From Lipingzhangella halophila (GTDB taxonomy: Bacteria; Actinomycetota; Actinomycetes; Streptosporangiales; Streptosporangiaceae), in the NCBI RefSeq assembly GCF_014203805.1, contig NZ_JACHJT010000002.1, positions 558,001 to 622,000 on the forward strand: a DNA stretch of 64,000 nt, given 5' to 3'. The notes beneath the pieces were generated by a model. That model did no database searches and had not been told where the DNA came from. It saw only the letters and a program-made list of their open reading frames with translations. Position numbers and translations under genes: made by a program. The stretch's first letter is position 1; the number at the start of each line of letters is the position of its first letter. Of this stretch, positions 32,817-41,572 are shown piece after piece.

Positions 32817-34046
32817 TCAGCGCAGCGCGGCGGCGGGCGGGTGTTCGCGCATCGCACCGTAGGCCAGCAGATAGGGCGGAATCCGCCGGGCCCACGGGAC
32901 GCGCTGGGCGACGCGCAGGGGCAGCGGCAGGCGCGCGGCGTCGCTGAAGTCGATCTCGCCCGCCAACGCCGGCCGCACGACCTTGGTGTGGATCGCGCGT
33001 TGCAACCCCTGGATGAGGACCGTGGTGGGCCAGCGCCGGCGCTGGATCGCCGCGACGTTCGCGCGGCCGAGGGTGCCGTCGCGCAGCGGCTCGGCGAGGT
33101 GCCGTGCGGCGGCGACGGCGTCCTGCACGGCGAGGTTGATGCCGACCCCGCCGACCGGCGACATGGCGTGTGCGGCGTCGCCGATGCACAGCAGCCCTGG
33201 AACGTGCCAGCGCCGCATGCGATCCAGCTTGACACTGAGCAGCTTGACGTCGTCCCAGCTCCGCAGGAGGCCGCGGTCCGCGAGCCAGGGCAGCAGGTCC
33301 ACCAGTGTCCGGTTGAACTCCTCGATGGGGCGGGCGCGGCTGGCGGCGTCGGTTCCCTTGGGGATGAGCGACGCGGCCTGGTAGTAGTCACCGCGGTCGA
33401 TCAGGAACGTGAACTTGCCGTCGCTCATCTTGGCGACGATGCCCTCCGTGTCGTGCGGCAGCCGGGGCAGCCTGAACCACCAGACGTCCATCGGGGTGGA
33501 GAAGTCCCGCAGCCCCAGCTCCGGCAGCTCCCGGGCGAGGGAGTCGCGGCCGTCGCAGGCCACGGTGATGGTCGCGCGGAGGTCGCCCGTCTCGCCGTCG
33601 CTGGTGCGGTAGCGCACGCCGTTGACGCGTCCGCGCTCCCGGATGAGGCTGGTCGCCTCGGTGTTCATCCGCAGGTGGAACGTGGGCTCCTGCGCTCCGG
33701 CGTTGGCGAGGAGGTCGAGAAGGTCCCACTGGGGGACCATCGCGATGTAGTTGTACTTGGTCCGCAGCTGGGTGAAGTCGCCGAGTGTGAGGAACTGCCC
33801 CTCGGGGCCCACCGGCACCTGGGCCCGGTCCACCCGCCGTTGGGGCAGCTGGGCGAACTTCTCGCCGAGCCCCAGCTCATCGAGCAGCGCCATGGTCGTG
33901 GGGTGCACAGTGTCGCCGCGGAAGTCGCGGAGGAAGTCGCCGTGCTTCTCCAGGACGGTGACCTCCACCCCCGCGCGGGCGAGCAGGAGTCCCAGGACCA
34001 TGCCGGCCGGGCCTCCGCCGATCACACAGGCTGTCGTCCGAGTCAT
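32817..34046 (-). CDS. FAD-dependent monooxygenase (PHBH/UbiH class A)
   Basis: A 409-residue class A flavoprotein. It shows the Rossmann FAD motif CVIGGGPAGMVLGLLLARAG at 8-27, the RGDTVHPTT segment, VACDGRDSLAR (DG motif), and GDAAHAMSPVGGVGINLAVQDA (GD motif). It uses NAD(P)H and O2 to hydroxylate an aromatic or similar ring. It is divergent from the AtoE transporter operon, so its substrate may be taken up or processed by those genes. Exact substrate unknown. Confidence 0.88.
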   Translation of the reverse strand: MTRTTACVIGGGPAGMVLGLLLARAGVEVTVLEKHGDFLRDFRGDTVHPTTMALLDELGLGEKFAQLPQRRVDRAQVPVGPEGQFLTLGDFTQLRTKYNYIAMVPQWDLLDLLANAGAQEPTFHLRMNTEATSLIRERGRVNGVRYRTSDGETGDLRATITVACDGRDSLARELPELGLRDFSTPMDVWWFRLPRLPHDTEGIVAKMSDGKFTFLIDRGDYYQAASLIPKGTDAASRARPIEEFNRTLVDLLPWLADRGLLRSWDDVKLLSVKLDRMRRWHVPGLLCIGDAAHAMSPVGGVGINLAVQDAVAAARHLAEPLRDGTLGRANVAAIQRRRWPTTVLIQGLQRAIHTKVVRPALAGEIDFSDAARLPLPLRVAQRVPWARRIPPYLLAYGAMREHPPAAALR

Positions 34047-34442
34047 GGACCGTCCTCCTCTTTCGGATCATCGGTCGCTACCGGGCCGCCGGCAAACAGC
34101 GGGCTCTTCAAGGGTCTGCCCGGCCCCGTCGAAGCGAACCCGCGTGGAAGGCCGGGAGGCGCATCTGGTTCCGCGAGCCGCGGCCGGCCGGGTGGCCGCT
34201 GATCCGCAGGCGCCCCGGGCTGTCCGGACGAGCGCTCGTGGCGCACCCGCTCCACCGCGCCGGCCCGCCCGGCATCGTGCGAGTAGAGCTCCGGCCGCGA
34301 CTGGCGTCCCCGCGCTGAATCGTCATTGTTGCGCAGGTCATGGAGTTGAGATACGGTCACCGACGGCCAATGTTCGGTATGCGTATTAATGTGCGCATTC
34401 CGATTCCCGTTCCAGCAGACTCTGCCGGCGCAAGGAGCGCGC
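34047..34442. promoter_or_regulatory. Divergent promoter region, monooxygenase / atoE operon
   Basis: 396 bp with no convincing gene. An AT-rich inverted repeat, ATGCG-N10-CGCAT (34379-34398), lies 45 bp upstream of the AtoE start and is a candidate operator. No regulator gene is adjacent. Confidence 0.45.
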
Positions 34443-35780
34443 ATGAACGCCGTCGCCAACTTCTTCAGCAGACTCGTCAACCGCTACCTGCCCGACCCCC
34501 TCGTCATCGCGGTCATCCTGACGTTCTTCACGCTGCTGCTGGCCATGGCCGTCGAGGGCACCTCGTTCCTGGCGGCCACGCAGCACTGGGGCGACGGCTT
34601 CTGGGACCTGCTCGAATTCACGATGCAGATGGCGATCATCCTGCTCGCCGGGTACATGCTGGCCAAGACCCCGCTGGTCGACCGGGCGCTCGACATCATG
34701 ATCTCCCCGGTATCGAACCCCCGTACCGCCATCATCGTCGCCACGCTCGTCGGCGGTATAGGTACCTGGCTCAACTGGGGGTTCGGCCTGGTCATCGGCG
34801 GAATCGTCGCCCAGAAGCTCGCGCTGCACGTTCGCGGGCTGCACTACCCGCTGGCCATCGCCTCGGCCTACTCCGGGTTCGCGCTCTACGGCGTCGGCCT
34901 GTCGGGCTCCGTCCCGCTCGTCATCGCCACCAAGGGGCACTTCCTTGAGGACCAGATCGGGATCGTCGGCCTGGGCGAGACCATCTTCTCCCCCGTCATC
35001 CTCACCACGGTGGCGCTGGTCATCGTGCTGCTGCCGCTGTTCAACGCGCTACTGCACCCCAAGCGCGACGCCGAGGTCACCGAGATCGACCCCGGCACCG
35101 TCCCGGCGGCCCCCACCGAACCGGAGGCCGGGGCGGAGCGCGAGCGCACGTTCAGCAGCTGGCTGAACGACAGCCCGGTCATCGGAATCGCCATCGGCGC
35201 CCTGGGGATGCTCTGGGTGGTGCTGCACTTCAGCAACGGCGGCTCGCTGGAGCTCAACACCGTCAACTTCCTCTTCGTGTTCCTCGGGCTGCTGCTGTTC
35301 GCCCGCCCCTCCCGGTACCTCGCCACCCTGCAGGACGGCGTCCGCACGATCGCCGGGATCGTCATCCAGTACCCCTTCTACGCGGGCATCATGGCGATCC
35401 TCGTCGGCTCCGGCCTGATGGTCACCATCGCCGAGGGTTTCGCTTCGGCGGCCAGCGCGGAGTCCCTGCCGCTGTGGTCCTTCGTCTCCGGCGGACTGAT
35501 CAACATCCTCGCCCCCTCGGGCGGTGGGCAGTGGGCCGTCCAGGGTCCGGTGATGATGGAGACCGCGCGGACGCTCGGCGCCGACGTCGCCGCAACGGCG
35601 GTCGCGGTCCAGGTCGGCGACCAGTGGACCAACATGATCCAGCCGTTCTGGATCCTGCCGGTCCTGGCGATCTCCAAGCTCCACCTGCGGGACGTCATGG
35701 GCTACCTGGTCCTCGTCCTGGTCTTCCTCGGAGTCCTGTTCGGCGGCGCCATGCTCACCTGGGGCTACCTGGCGGCATGA
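34443..35780 (+). CDS. atoE: AtoE-family short-chain fatty acid transporter
   Basis: A 445-residue membrane protein with about 10-12 helices. ATG 34443 has AAGGAG 6 nt upstream. Family landmarks are NRYLPDPLVIAVILTFFTLLLA, FWDLLEFTMQMAIILLAGYMLA, GTWLNWGFGLVIGGIVAQKLAL, LINILAPSGGGQWAVQGPVMM and VQVGDQWTNMIQPFWILPVLAI. The family moves short-chain fatty acids such as acetoacetate. Here it heads an operon of ring-opening-type enzymes, so a small organic acid is the likely cargo. The next gene starts 38 nt after its stop. Confidence 0.9.
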   Translation: MNAVANFFSRLVNRYLPDPLVIAVILTFFTLLLAMAVEGTSFLAATQHWGDGFWDLLEFTMQMAIILLAGYMLAKTPLVDRALDIMISPVSNPRTAIIVATLVGGIGTWLNWGFGLVIGGIVAQKLALHVRGLHYPLAIASAYSGFALYGVGLSGSVPLVIATKGHFLEDQIGIVGLGETIFSPVILTTVALVIVLLPLFNALLHPKRDAEVTEIDPGTVPAAPTEPEAGAERERTFSSWLNDSPVIGIAIGALGMLWVVLHFSNGGSLELNTVNFLFVFLGLLLFARPSRYLATLQDGVRTIAGIVIQYPFYAGIMAILVGSGLMVTIAEGFASAASAESLPLWSFVSGGLINILAPSGGGQWAVQGPVMMETARTLGADVAATAVAVQVGDQWTNMIQPFWILPVLAISKLHLRDVMGYLVLVLVFLGVLFGGAMLTWGYLAA

Positions 35781-35818
35781 TGGCCGCAGCGGACAGCGGC
35801 ACTACGGAAGGGTTAGCC

Positions 35819-36868
35819 ATGCGGTTCAGCCAGCGGCCAGAAGGCTCCACGTGGGGCGACTTTCCCGAAGACGACCAGGGCGGCATGGTGGGGCGGCTGA
35901 ACCTCCTCACCCCCGAGAAGGTGCGCCAGGGCGCGGCGGAGGTCCGCGAGGGACGCGCGTTCAGCCTCAGCCTCCCCCTGGACTGCCCGTACCGGCCGGC
36001 GCTCAACCCGAACCGGTTGCCGCCCGTGGTGCGCCCGACGCTCCGCCAGGGATTCGTGAACTTCAACTGCGACATGCGCCGGATCGACCCCGAGACCACC
36101 GACGTCATGTGCGACGACCTCGTGGTGCTGCACACGCAGTACTCCACGCACTGGGACTCGCTCGCGCACGCTGGTACGCGCTTCGACGCCGATGGCGACG
36201 GGGCCGAGGAGGCCGTCTACTACGACGGCTACCGCGCCGGGACCGATGTCGTGGGCCCCGCGGACACCGGCGGCGCCGGCCTTGACAGCCTTCCGGGGCC
36301 GTCCACCTCCACGGGCGGGCCGCTCGGCGTCGACGCGATGGCGCGCGCCGGGGTCCAGGGACGCGGTGTGCTCCTCGACCTGCGGGCGCACCTCGGGGAC
36401 GAGTGGCAGCGCGTCGGGCTCGACACGCTGCGCGAGGTGCTGGCCGCCGATGGGGTCGAGGTCGAACCCGGTGACGTGCTCTGCCTGCACACCGGCTTCG
36501 CCGAGCACCTGCTGGAGAAGGGCGAGGACATCGACGGCGAGGAGCTGCGGCAACGCGGTGCCGGGCTCGACGGGCGCGACGAGGCGCTGCTGGGGTGGAT
36601 CACCGACTCCGGCATCGCCGCGATCGTGGCCGACAACTACGCGGTCGAGGCGGTCCCCGCCGGGCCGGCCGAGGGGCCCGCGCCGTTCCTGCCGCTGCAC
36701 CGGCACTGCCTGTTCACGCTGGGGATGCCGCTGGGCGAGCTGTGGCGGCTCACCCCGTTGGCCGACCACCTGCGCCGCACCGGCCGGTCGCGCTTCCTGC
36801 TCACCGCGCCGCCGCTGAACCTGCCCCGCGCCACCGGCTCGCCGGTCACCCCCGTGGCCACCGTGTGA
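35819..36868 (+). CDS. Cyclase-family metal-dependent hydrolase
   Basis: A 349-residue member of the kynurenine-formamidase/cyclase family. GGAAGG precedes ATG 35819; an ATG overlapping the upstream stop (35777) is a weaker choice. The family metal-binding motif appears as YSTHWDSLAHAGTRFDADGDG, and the C-terminal LPLHRHCLFTLGMPLGELW is typical. The family hydrolyses amides or cyclic esters. It is the second gene of the AtoE operon, 29 nt ahead of an SDR gene. Substrate unknown. Confidence 0.85.
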   Translation: MRFSQRPEGSTWGDFPEDDQGGMVGRLNLLTPEKVRQGAAEVREGRAFSLSLPLDCPYRPALNPNRLPPVVRPTLRQGFVNFNCDMRRIDPETTDVMCDDLVVLHTQYSTHWDSLAHAGTRFDADGDGAEEAVYYDGYRAGTDVVGPADTGGAGLDSLPGPSTSTGGPLGVDAMARAGVQGRGVLLDLRAHLGDEWQRVGLDTLREVLAADGVEVEPGDVLCLHTGFAEHLLEKGEDIDGEELRQRGAGLDGRDEALLGWITDSGIAAIVADNYAVEAVPAGPAEGPAPFLPLHRHCLFTLGMPLGELWRLTPLADHLRRTGRSRFLLTAPPLNLPRATGSPVTPVATV

Positions 36869-36897
36869 GCAGCCCAATGCCGACTGGAGGTGCGACC

Positions 36898-37617
36898 ATG
36901 GCCGATCCATTGCCCGAGCGCGTCCTCGTTACCGGAGGCGCGAGCGGCATCGGCGCGGCGATCGCCGACCGCTGCGCGGCCACCGGGTACGAGGTGCTGG
37001 TTCTCGACCGGCAGCCCAGCGAGCACCCGCACACCGTGGTGGATCTCGCCGACCCCGATGCCACCGCCGCGGCGCTGGAGTCGGCGCTGGCGAGCGGGCC
37101 GATCACCCGGCTGGTGAACAACGTTGGGGCGGTGTTTCCCGCGGCGGTCGAGGACGCGACCCTGGCGGAGCACCAGTCCGCGTGGGAGCTCAACGTGCGC
37201 TCGGCGGTGCAGTGCACCGCCGCCCTCACCCCCTCGATGCGCGAGGCCGGCTTCGGCCGGATCGTCTCGCTCAGCTCACGCGCGGCACTCGGCAAGGAGA
37301 TGCGCTCGGCCTACGCAGCGACCAAGAGCGCCCTCATCGGGCTCACCCGAGTGTGGGCGCTGGAGCTGGGTGAGCACGGCATCACCGCCAACGCGGTCGG
37401 TCCCGGCCCCATCGCGACTCCGCTGTTCGAGGAGGCGAACCCGCCGGGCGCTCCGCGCACCCAGGCGATTGTCGACAGCGTCCCGGTCGGCCGTATGGGA
37501 ACGCCGCAGGACGTCGCACACGCGGTGGATTTCCTCCTCGACGCCCGCTCGGGCTTCGTCACCGGGCAGACGCTGTACGTGTGCGGCGGAATGACGGTCG
37601 GATCCGCGTCCGTGTGA
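36898..37617 (+). CDS. SDR-family oxidoreductase
   Basis: A 239-residue classical SDR. TGGASGIG at 14-21, NNVGAV in place of NNAG, Ser in LSSRAALG and the catalytic YAATK are all present, with GPIATPLF and a C-terminal GQTLYVCGGMTVG. GGAGG precedes the ATG. It is the third gene of the AtoE operon and presumably oxidises or reduces a hydroxy-acid intermediate. Confidence 0.9.
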   Translation: MADPLPERVLVTGGASGIGAAIADRCAATGYEVLVLDRQPSEHPHTVVDLADPDATAAALESALASGPITRLVNNVGAVFPAAVEDATLAEHQSAWELNVRSAVQCTAALTPSMREAGFGRIVSLSSRAALGKEMRSAYAATKSALIGLTRVWALELGEHGITANAVGPGPIATPLFEEANPPGAPRTQAIVDSVPVGRMGTPQDVAHAVDFLLDARSGFVTGQTLYVCGGMTVGSASV

Positions 37618-37662
37618 CGGGCGCGGACGAGGCACCGCAACCACGAGCGAGAGGAGAGCGGC

Positions 37663-37974
37663 GTGCCGTACATGGTTGAGACCCACGACAAACCGGACAG
37701 CCAGGAGCTGCGCGAACGCGTCCGCCCCGAGCATCTCGACTTCCTCGCCGAACACGCGCGCCTGCTGCTGGCCTGCGGCGCGAAGCTCACCGACGATGGC
37801 AGCGGCGCGTCGGGCGGCCTCTACCTGCTCGACGTCGACACCCGCGAGGAGGCCGAGGCGTTCATCGCGGCCGACCCGTTCTCGCGCGCCGGACTGTTCA
37901 GCCGGGTCGAGGTGACCCGCTGGCGCAAGGCGTACCTCGACGGGCGCTGCCACCTCGACGAACCCACGCCCTGA
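37663..37974 (+). CDS. YciI-family protein
   Basis: A 103-residue ferredoxin-like dimeric alpha-beta protein. The GTG start is preceded by GAGAGGAGAG. YciI signature elements include ETHDKP near the start, RPEHLDFLAEHARLLLACG (with a His-Asp-type pair), GGLYLLDVDTREEAEAFIAADPF and VTRWRKA. YciI relatives include chloromuconolactone dehalogenases. It directly precedes a muconolactone-isomerase-like gene, which suggests lactone chemistry. Confidence 0.85.
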   Translation: MPYMVETHDKPDSQELRERVRPEHLDFLAEHARLLLACGAKLTDDGSGASGGLYLLDVDTREEAEAFIAADPFSRAGLFSRVEVTRWRKAYLDGRCHLDEPTP

Positions 37975-37989
37975 CGCAAAGGACCCGAC

Positions 37990-38274
37990 ATGCTGTTCTC
38001 CGTGACGATGCGCGTCGACCTGCCCACCGACATGGACCCCGGCGCCAAACGCGAGCTGCTCCAGCGGGAGCGGGAGTACTCCCAGGAACTGCAGCGCGGC
38101 GGCGAGTGGGTGCACATCTGGCGGGTCGTCGGCTCGTACGCCAACATCAGCGTCTTCGACGTCGCCGACGGGGACCGGTTGCACGGGATCCTGTGGAACC
38201 TCCCGCTGTTCCCGTACATGACGGTCGAGGTCACTCCACTCGCCGCGCACCCCTCCGACATCCGCGCGGGCTAA
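37990..38274 (+). CDS. Muconolactone isomerase-like protein
   Basis: A 94-residue protein matching the muconolactone delta-isomerase family in length and pattern: MLFSVTMRVDLPTDM, REREYSQELQRGGEWVHIWRVVGSYANISVFDV, LHGILWNLPLFPYMTVEVTPLAAHPSD. True isomerases shift the double bond of muconolactone in the beta-ketoadipate pathway. No other catechol-branch gene is nearby, so it may act on a related lactone. It is the last gene of the AtoE operon. Confidence 0.88.
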   Translation: MLFSVTMRVDLPTDMDPGAKRELLQREREYSQELQRGGEWVHIWRVVGSYANISVFDVADGDRLHGILWNLPLFPYMTVEVTPLAAHPSDIRAG

Positions 38275-38334
38275 CCCGCACCGCCGCGCCAGAGCCCGGC
38301 CGGCTCCGGGGTGCTGCCGGCGGCTGTGTGCTCG

Positions 38335-38352
38335 CCCGGCCAATCGGCCGGG
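38335..38352 (+). terminator. Terminator after the AtoE operon
   Basis: A perfect 7-bp stem (CCCGGCC / GGCCGGG) with a 4-nt loop, followed by ATCTCCCTTT, 60 nt past the last stop. Confidence 0.55.
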
Positions 38353-38420
38353 ATCTCCCTTTAACCGGACGAACGGCCAGCGGGCGGCGCGGGGAACGGG
38401 GTGTCCTCCCACCTCTCGGG

Positions 38421-39911
38421 TCAGCGGGTCCGGCCACGGCGCGCCGCGATGACGCGGAGCAACGCCGGGAACACGCCGAGCGCCCCTGCGACCAGCACCG
38501 CGACCGTGATGTCGGGCAACCAGGTCATGGCCATGTGCGGCCCTACGCTCAGTAACAGCCACCCGGCGGTCGCCACGGCTGCCCCGCCGATAAGTGCCCA
38601 TGCCAGCGTCCCCCCGAGGCGTGGCCGGGGTCGCGCGGCCAGGCGCCGCGCCAGGTTCATCCGCACACCCAGCACGGTCCCCGCGGCCAGGGCGAGCGCC
38701 GCGGCCGTGGCTCCCCACACCGCCGCCGGATAGAGCAGGGACGCGCCGGGCCGCTCCGGGGGGTCGCCTTCCGCCAGCAGGGCGGCCATCCCGAGACCGA
38801 CCCCCTCCAGGAGCTGCGCGTCCTGGAGCAAGGAATAGGCGTTCTGCAGCACCACCACCGCGCGTTCCCGCTCCGGGAGCATGATCACGAGCGCGGAGTG
38901 GCCGGGAGTGGCGCCGAAGTGGTAGACCGCCGGGGTTCCGGTCCCGGGCAGCTCCCCTTCGCGCCAGCCGAGCCCGTACCGGCTCGCGGACCCGGGGACG
39001 GGCCGCACACCAGTGTGCGCCTCGGCGAGCGTGTCCTCCTCGATGACCTGGGTGCCGCCGACACGTCCACCGTTGAGCTGGAGTTCCGCGAAGGAGCTCA
39101 GCGCGGTGAGGTCCCCGCCCAGGTAGCCGTAGGAGACCCCCGCGTCGTCCACACCGTCCGCGATCGGCGCCGGGACGCCCCACAACGGCTGGTGCCCCGC
39201 TTCTAGGCCCAGGTCCCGCGCCTCCTCCGCGCTCGTGATGGCCGTCTCGCCCATCCCTGCCGGGTCGAGGACCGCGTCGTGCAGGAACGCGGAGAGGTCC
39301 TGGCCCGACCGCTCCTCGATGATGGCGCCCAGCAGCAGGTAGTTCGCGCTGCTGTACGCGTGCTCGCCATATGGGCCCGGGGCGGAGGCGGCGATCCGCT
39401 CCACCCGCGGCCCGAACTCCGCTGAGTGCGCCCCGTAGACATCGCTGACCTCGTACGCCGCCTCTGGGCGAATTCCGGCCGACTGGGTGAGCAGGTCGCG
39501 GACCGTGGGGTCGATCTCGTCGCCGCCGAACTCGCCGAAGGCGGGCAGGTAGCGACGCACGGGCGCATCGAGCTCGATCCTGCCCTCGTCGGCCAGAACC
39601 AGTACCGCCGTCGCGGTCACCGGTTTGGCCACCGAACCCCACAGGAACGGTGTGTGCTCGGTGACGGGCTCTCCCGCGCCGTCCTCCCCGAACGCGCTCC
39701 GGTGTTCGACGCCGTCGGGTCCGACCACCGCGTAGGCGAGGCCGGGGGCGTCGACGGCCGCCATGTGTTCGTGCACGTAGGCGTCCATCCGTGCGTACGG
39801 CGTATCGCCGGAGCCGGGAGTGGGCGCCGCGAGAGCGGGGGTGGTTGCGGTGACCGTGGCCGCCAGGAGTGTGGCGGTCGCGGCCGTCAGGGCTTTCGGT
39901 GTTCCCGGCAT
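38421..39911 (-). CDS. Secreted serine beta-lactamase-family hydrolase with membrane tail
   Basis: A 496-residue class C beta-lactamase/penicillin-binding-protein-like hydrolase. A signal peptide (1-29) ends ALAAP. The catalytic SxxK is in LWGSVAKPVTA, the Tyr motif in AYSSANYLLLG and a HFGATPGHSA segment stands for the KTG box. Residues about 380-490 form four membrane helices, so the domain faces outward while tethered. GAGAGG precedes the ATG. It is divergent from a TetR gene and separated by a strong palindrome. D-aminopeptidase, esterase or beta-lactam roles are all possible. Confidence 0.88.
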   Translation of the reverse strand: MPGTPKALTAATATLLAATVTATTPALAAPTPGSGDTPYARMDAYVHEHMAAVDAPGLAYAVVGPDGVEHRSAFGEDGAGEPVTEHTPFLWGSVAKPVTATAVLVLADEGRIELDAPVRRYLPAFGEFGGDEIDPTVRDLLTQSAGIRPEAAYEVSDVYGAHSAEFGPRVERIAASAPGPYGEHAYSSANYLLLGAIIEERSGQDLSAFLHDAVLDPAGMGETAITSAEEARDLGLEAGHQPLWGVPAPIADGVDDAGVSYGYLGGDLTALSSFAELQLNGGRVGGTQVIEEDTLAEAHTGVRPVPGSASRYGLGWREGELPGTGTPAVYHFGATPGHSALVIMLPERERAVVVLQNAYSLLQDAQLLEGVGLGMAALLAEGDPPERPGASLLYPAAVWGATAAALALAAGTVLGVRMNLARRLAARPRPRLGGTLAWALIGGAAVATAGWLLLSVGPHMAMTWLPDITVAVLVAGALGVFPALLRVIAARRGRTR

Positions 39912-39924
39912 GGAAGCGCCTCTC

Positions 39925-39972
39925 GATAACCGTATATCCATACGATTATTACCGTACACTGATACGGTTATC
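39925..39972. promoter_or_regulatory. Predicted TetR operator array
   Basis: Perfect 11-bp inverted arms GATAACCGTAT and ATACGGTTATC, 26 bp apart, with extra ATACG and CGTA half-sites inside. It fills the gap between the divergent hydrolase and TetR genes, so it probably overlaps both promoters. Confidence 0.65.
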
Positions 39973-39974
39973 AA

Positions 39975-40655
39975 GTGTCCAGGACAGCAGACCATGCCCA
40001 GCGCCGCAGCCAGATCGCCCGAGCCGTGTGCGAGCTGATCGCCAAGGACGGCTTCGACACCGTCACCGTGGCGCGCACGGCCGCCCGCGCCGGCGTCTCG
40101 GTCGGCCTGGTGCAGCACTACTTCCCCAGCAAGGACGACCTCCTGCTGCGCGCCTTCCAGGAGGTCAGCGACACCGCCCGAGGGCGCGTCGCAGCGGTGA
40201 TCGAAGAGGGCACGCGACACGAGCGCTCCATCGCGGCGGTCCTCCTCGACGCGTTCACCGAGTACCTGCCGCTGGATGGCACCAGGCGGACGGAGCACCG
40301 GGTCACCCGGGCCTTCGCCGGCCGCTCTCTGGACAGCCCTCGGCTGGCCGAGGTGGACGCGCGCACCGCTTCCGCCCTGCGCGCTGAGGTGGCCCAGGCG
40401 GTGCGCAACGGTGTCGAGTGCGGTGAGGTCGAACCCGGCACCGACGCGGACACCGCGGCGGTCCGGCTCACCGCCGTCTCCGAGGGCCTGGCCACCCAGG
40501 TTTACCGGGAGACCCGCCAGCGGGAGGAGGCGGCCCCCTCGAACGGAGACCAGCGGGCCAGCGGCCACGAGCATACCGCCGCGCGCGCCACGGCCATCCT
40601 GCGCGCCGAGCTCGCCGCCGTGTTCACTGGTGAGTGCCGCCAGTACGCGCGCTGA
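39975..40655 (+). CDS. TetR-family regulator
   Basis: A 226-residue TetR protein. The GTG start lies 3 nt beyond the palindrome and has no ribosome site, suggesting a leaderless transcript. The HTH is at 10-60 (RRSQIARAVCELIAKDGFDTVTVARTAARAGVSVGLVQHYFPSKDDL), and the C-terminal half is helical. It likely represses itself and the divergent beta-lactamase-family gene. Confidence 0.87.
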   Translation: MSRTADHAQRRSQIARAVCELIAKDGFDTVTVARTAARAGVSVGLVQHYFPSKDDLLLRAFQEVSDTARGRVAAVIEEGTRHERSIAAVLLDAFTEYLPLDGTRRTEHRVTRAFAGRSLDSPRLAEVDARTASALRAEVAQAVRNGVECGEVEPGTDADTAAVRLTAVSEGLATQVYRETRQREEAAPSNGDQRASGHEHTAARATAILRAELAAVFTGECRQYAR

Positions 40656-40731
40656 GCGGCACTCCCACACCGGAAGGGCCCCGGGTGCGCCAGATGGACG
40701 CCGCGGCGTTCCGCGGCGCCCCCGACCGCCG

Positions 40732-41493
40732 CTACGCGGCGGCACCTCCGTCGAGCACCAGGTCCGTGCCGACCGCGTACCCGGATTCCGCCGAGGCGAG
40801 GTACAGCACGCCCGCCGCGATCTCGTCTCGCCTACCTACCCGGCCGACCGGGCTGTCGTCCCGCAGCCGGGCCGCGCGCTCCTGATCGGTCTCGCCGGGC
40901 AGCAGCGACATCGAGGTGTCCGTGGCACCGGGGCTGAGCGCGTTGATCCGCACCCCCTCGCTGATGTGCGCGAGCGCCGCCGCCCGGGTAAGCGCGCTCA
41001 CCGCCGCCTTCGTGGCACCGTAGGCGGCCAGGGCGGGAAGCCGCGTGTGCGGGCCGACATTGGACGAGACGTTCACGACCGCCCCGCCGCCGTGCTCGCG
41101 CATGTGTCCGATCTGGTGCCGCATCGCCAGCAGGACCCCGGTGACGTTCACGTCCAGCATCGCCCGCCACTCCTGCTCGTCGACTTCGGTCAGTGGGCCG
41201 AGAGCCCCCAGCATCCCCGCGTTGTTGACGGCGACGTCGAGCGAGCCGAACGTCTCGACAGTGGCCGCGACGAGCCGGGCCATGTCGTCAGACCGTGTGG
41301 TGTCGGCGGTGACGGCGGCAGCGCGGCCCCCCGCCTCCTCGACCAGCTTCACGGTCTCGCGCAGGGGCGCGTCCCTGCGGCCCGCGACGACGACCGCCGC
41401 GCCCTCCGCCGCGAACTCCCGCGCGATGGTCTGGCCAATTCCGCTGCCACCGCCGGTGACGAGCGCGGTCTTTCCGGTGAACCGATGGGACAT
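40732..41493 (-). CDS. SDR-family oxidoreductase
   Basis: A 253-residue classical SDR: TGGGSGIGQ at 12-20, NNAGMLG, Ser in NVSSNVG and YGATK, with a C-terminal GTDLVLDGG. GAAGGAG lies 8 nt before the ATG. It is the last gene of a TetR-MFS-SDR set on the minus strand. Substrate unknown. Confidence 0.92.
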   Translation of the reverse strand: MSHRFTGKTALVTGGGSGIGQTIAREFAAEGAAVVVAGRRDAPLRETVKLVEEAGGRAAAVTADTTRSDDMARLVAATVETFGSLDVAVNNAGMLGALGPLTEVDEQEWRAMLDVNVTGVLLAMRHQIGHMREHGGGAVVNVSSNVGPHTRLPALAAYGATKAAVSALTRAAALAHISEGVRINALSPGATDTSMSLLPGETDQERAARLRDDSPVGRVGRRDEIAAGVLYLASAESGYAVGTDLVLDGGAAA

Positions 41494-41572
41494 GGTGGAA
41501 CTCCTTCGTAGTAGTGGTGCCAACTGCCGCGCGGTGCCAGACGCCACTGGCGTGCCGCGCGGACGATTCGGC

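Noticed and set aside
34389-34442. Earlier ATG for the AtoE transporter
   Set aside because: The extra 18 residues are not family-like, and ATG 34443 has a proper AAGGAG.
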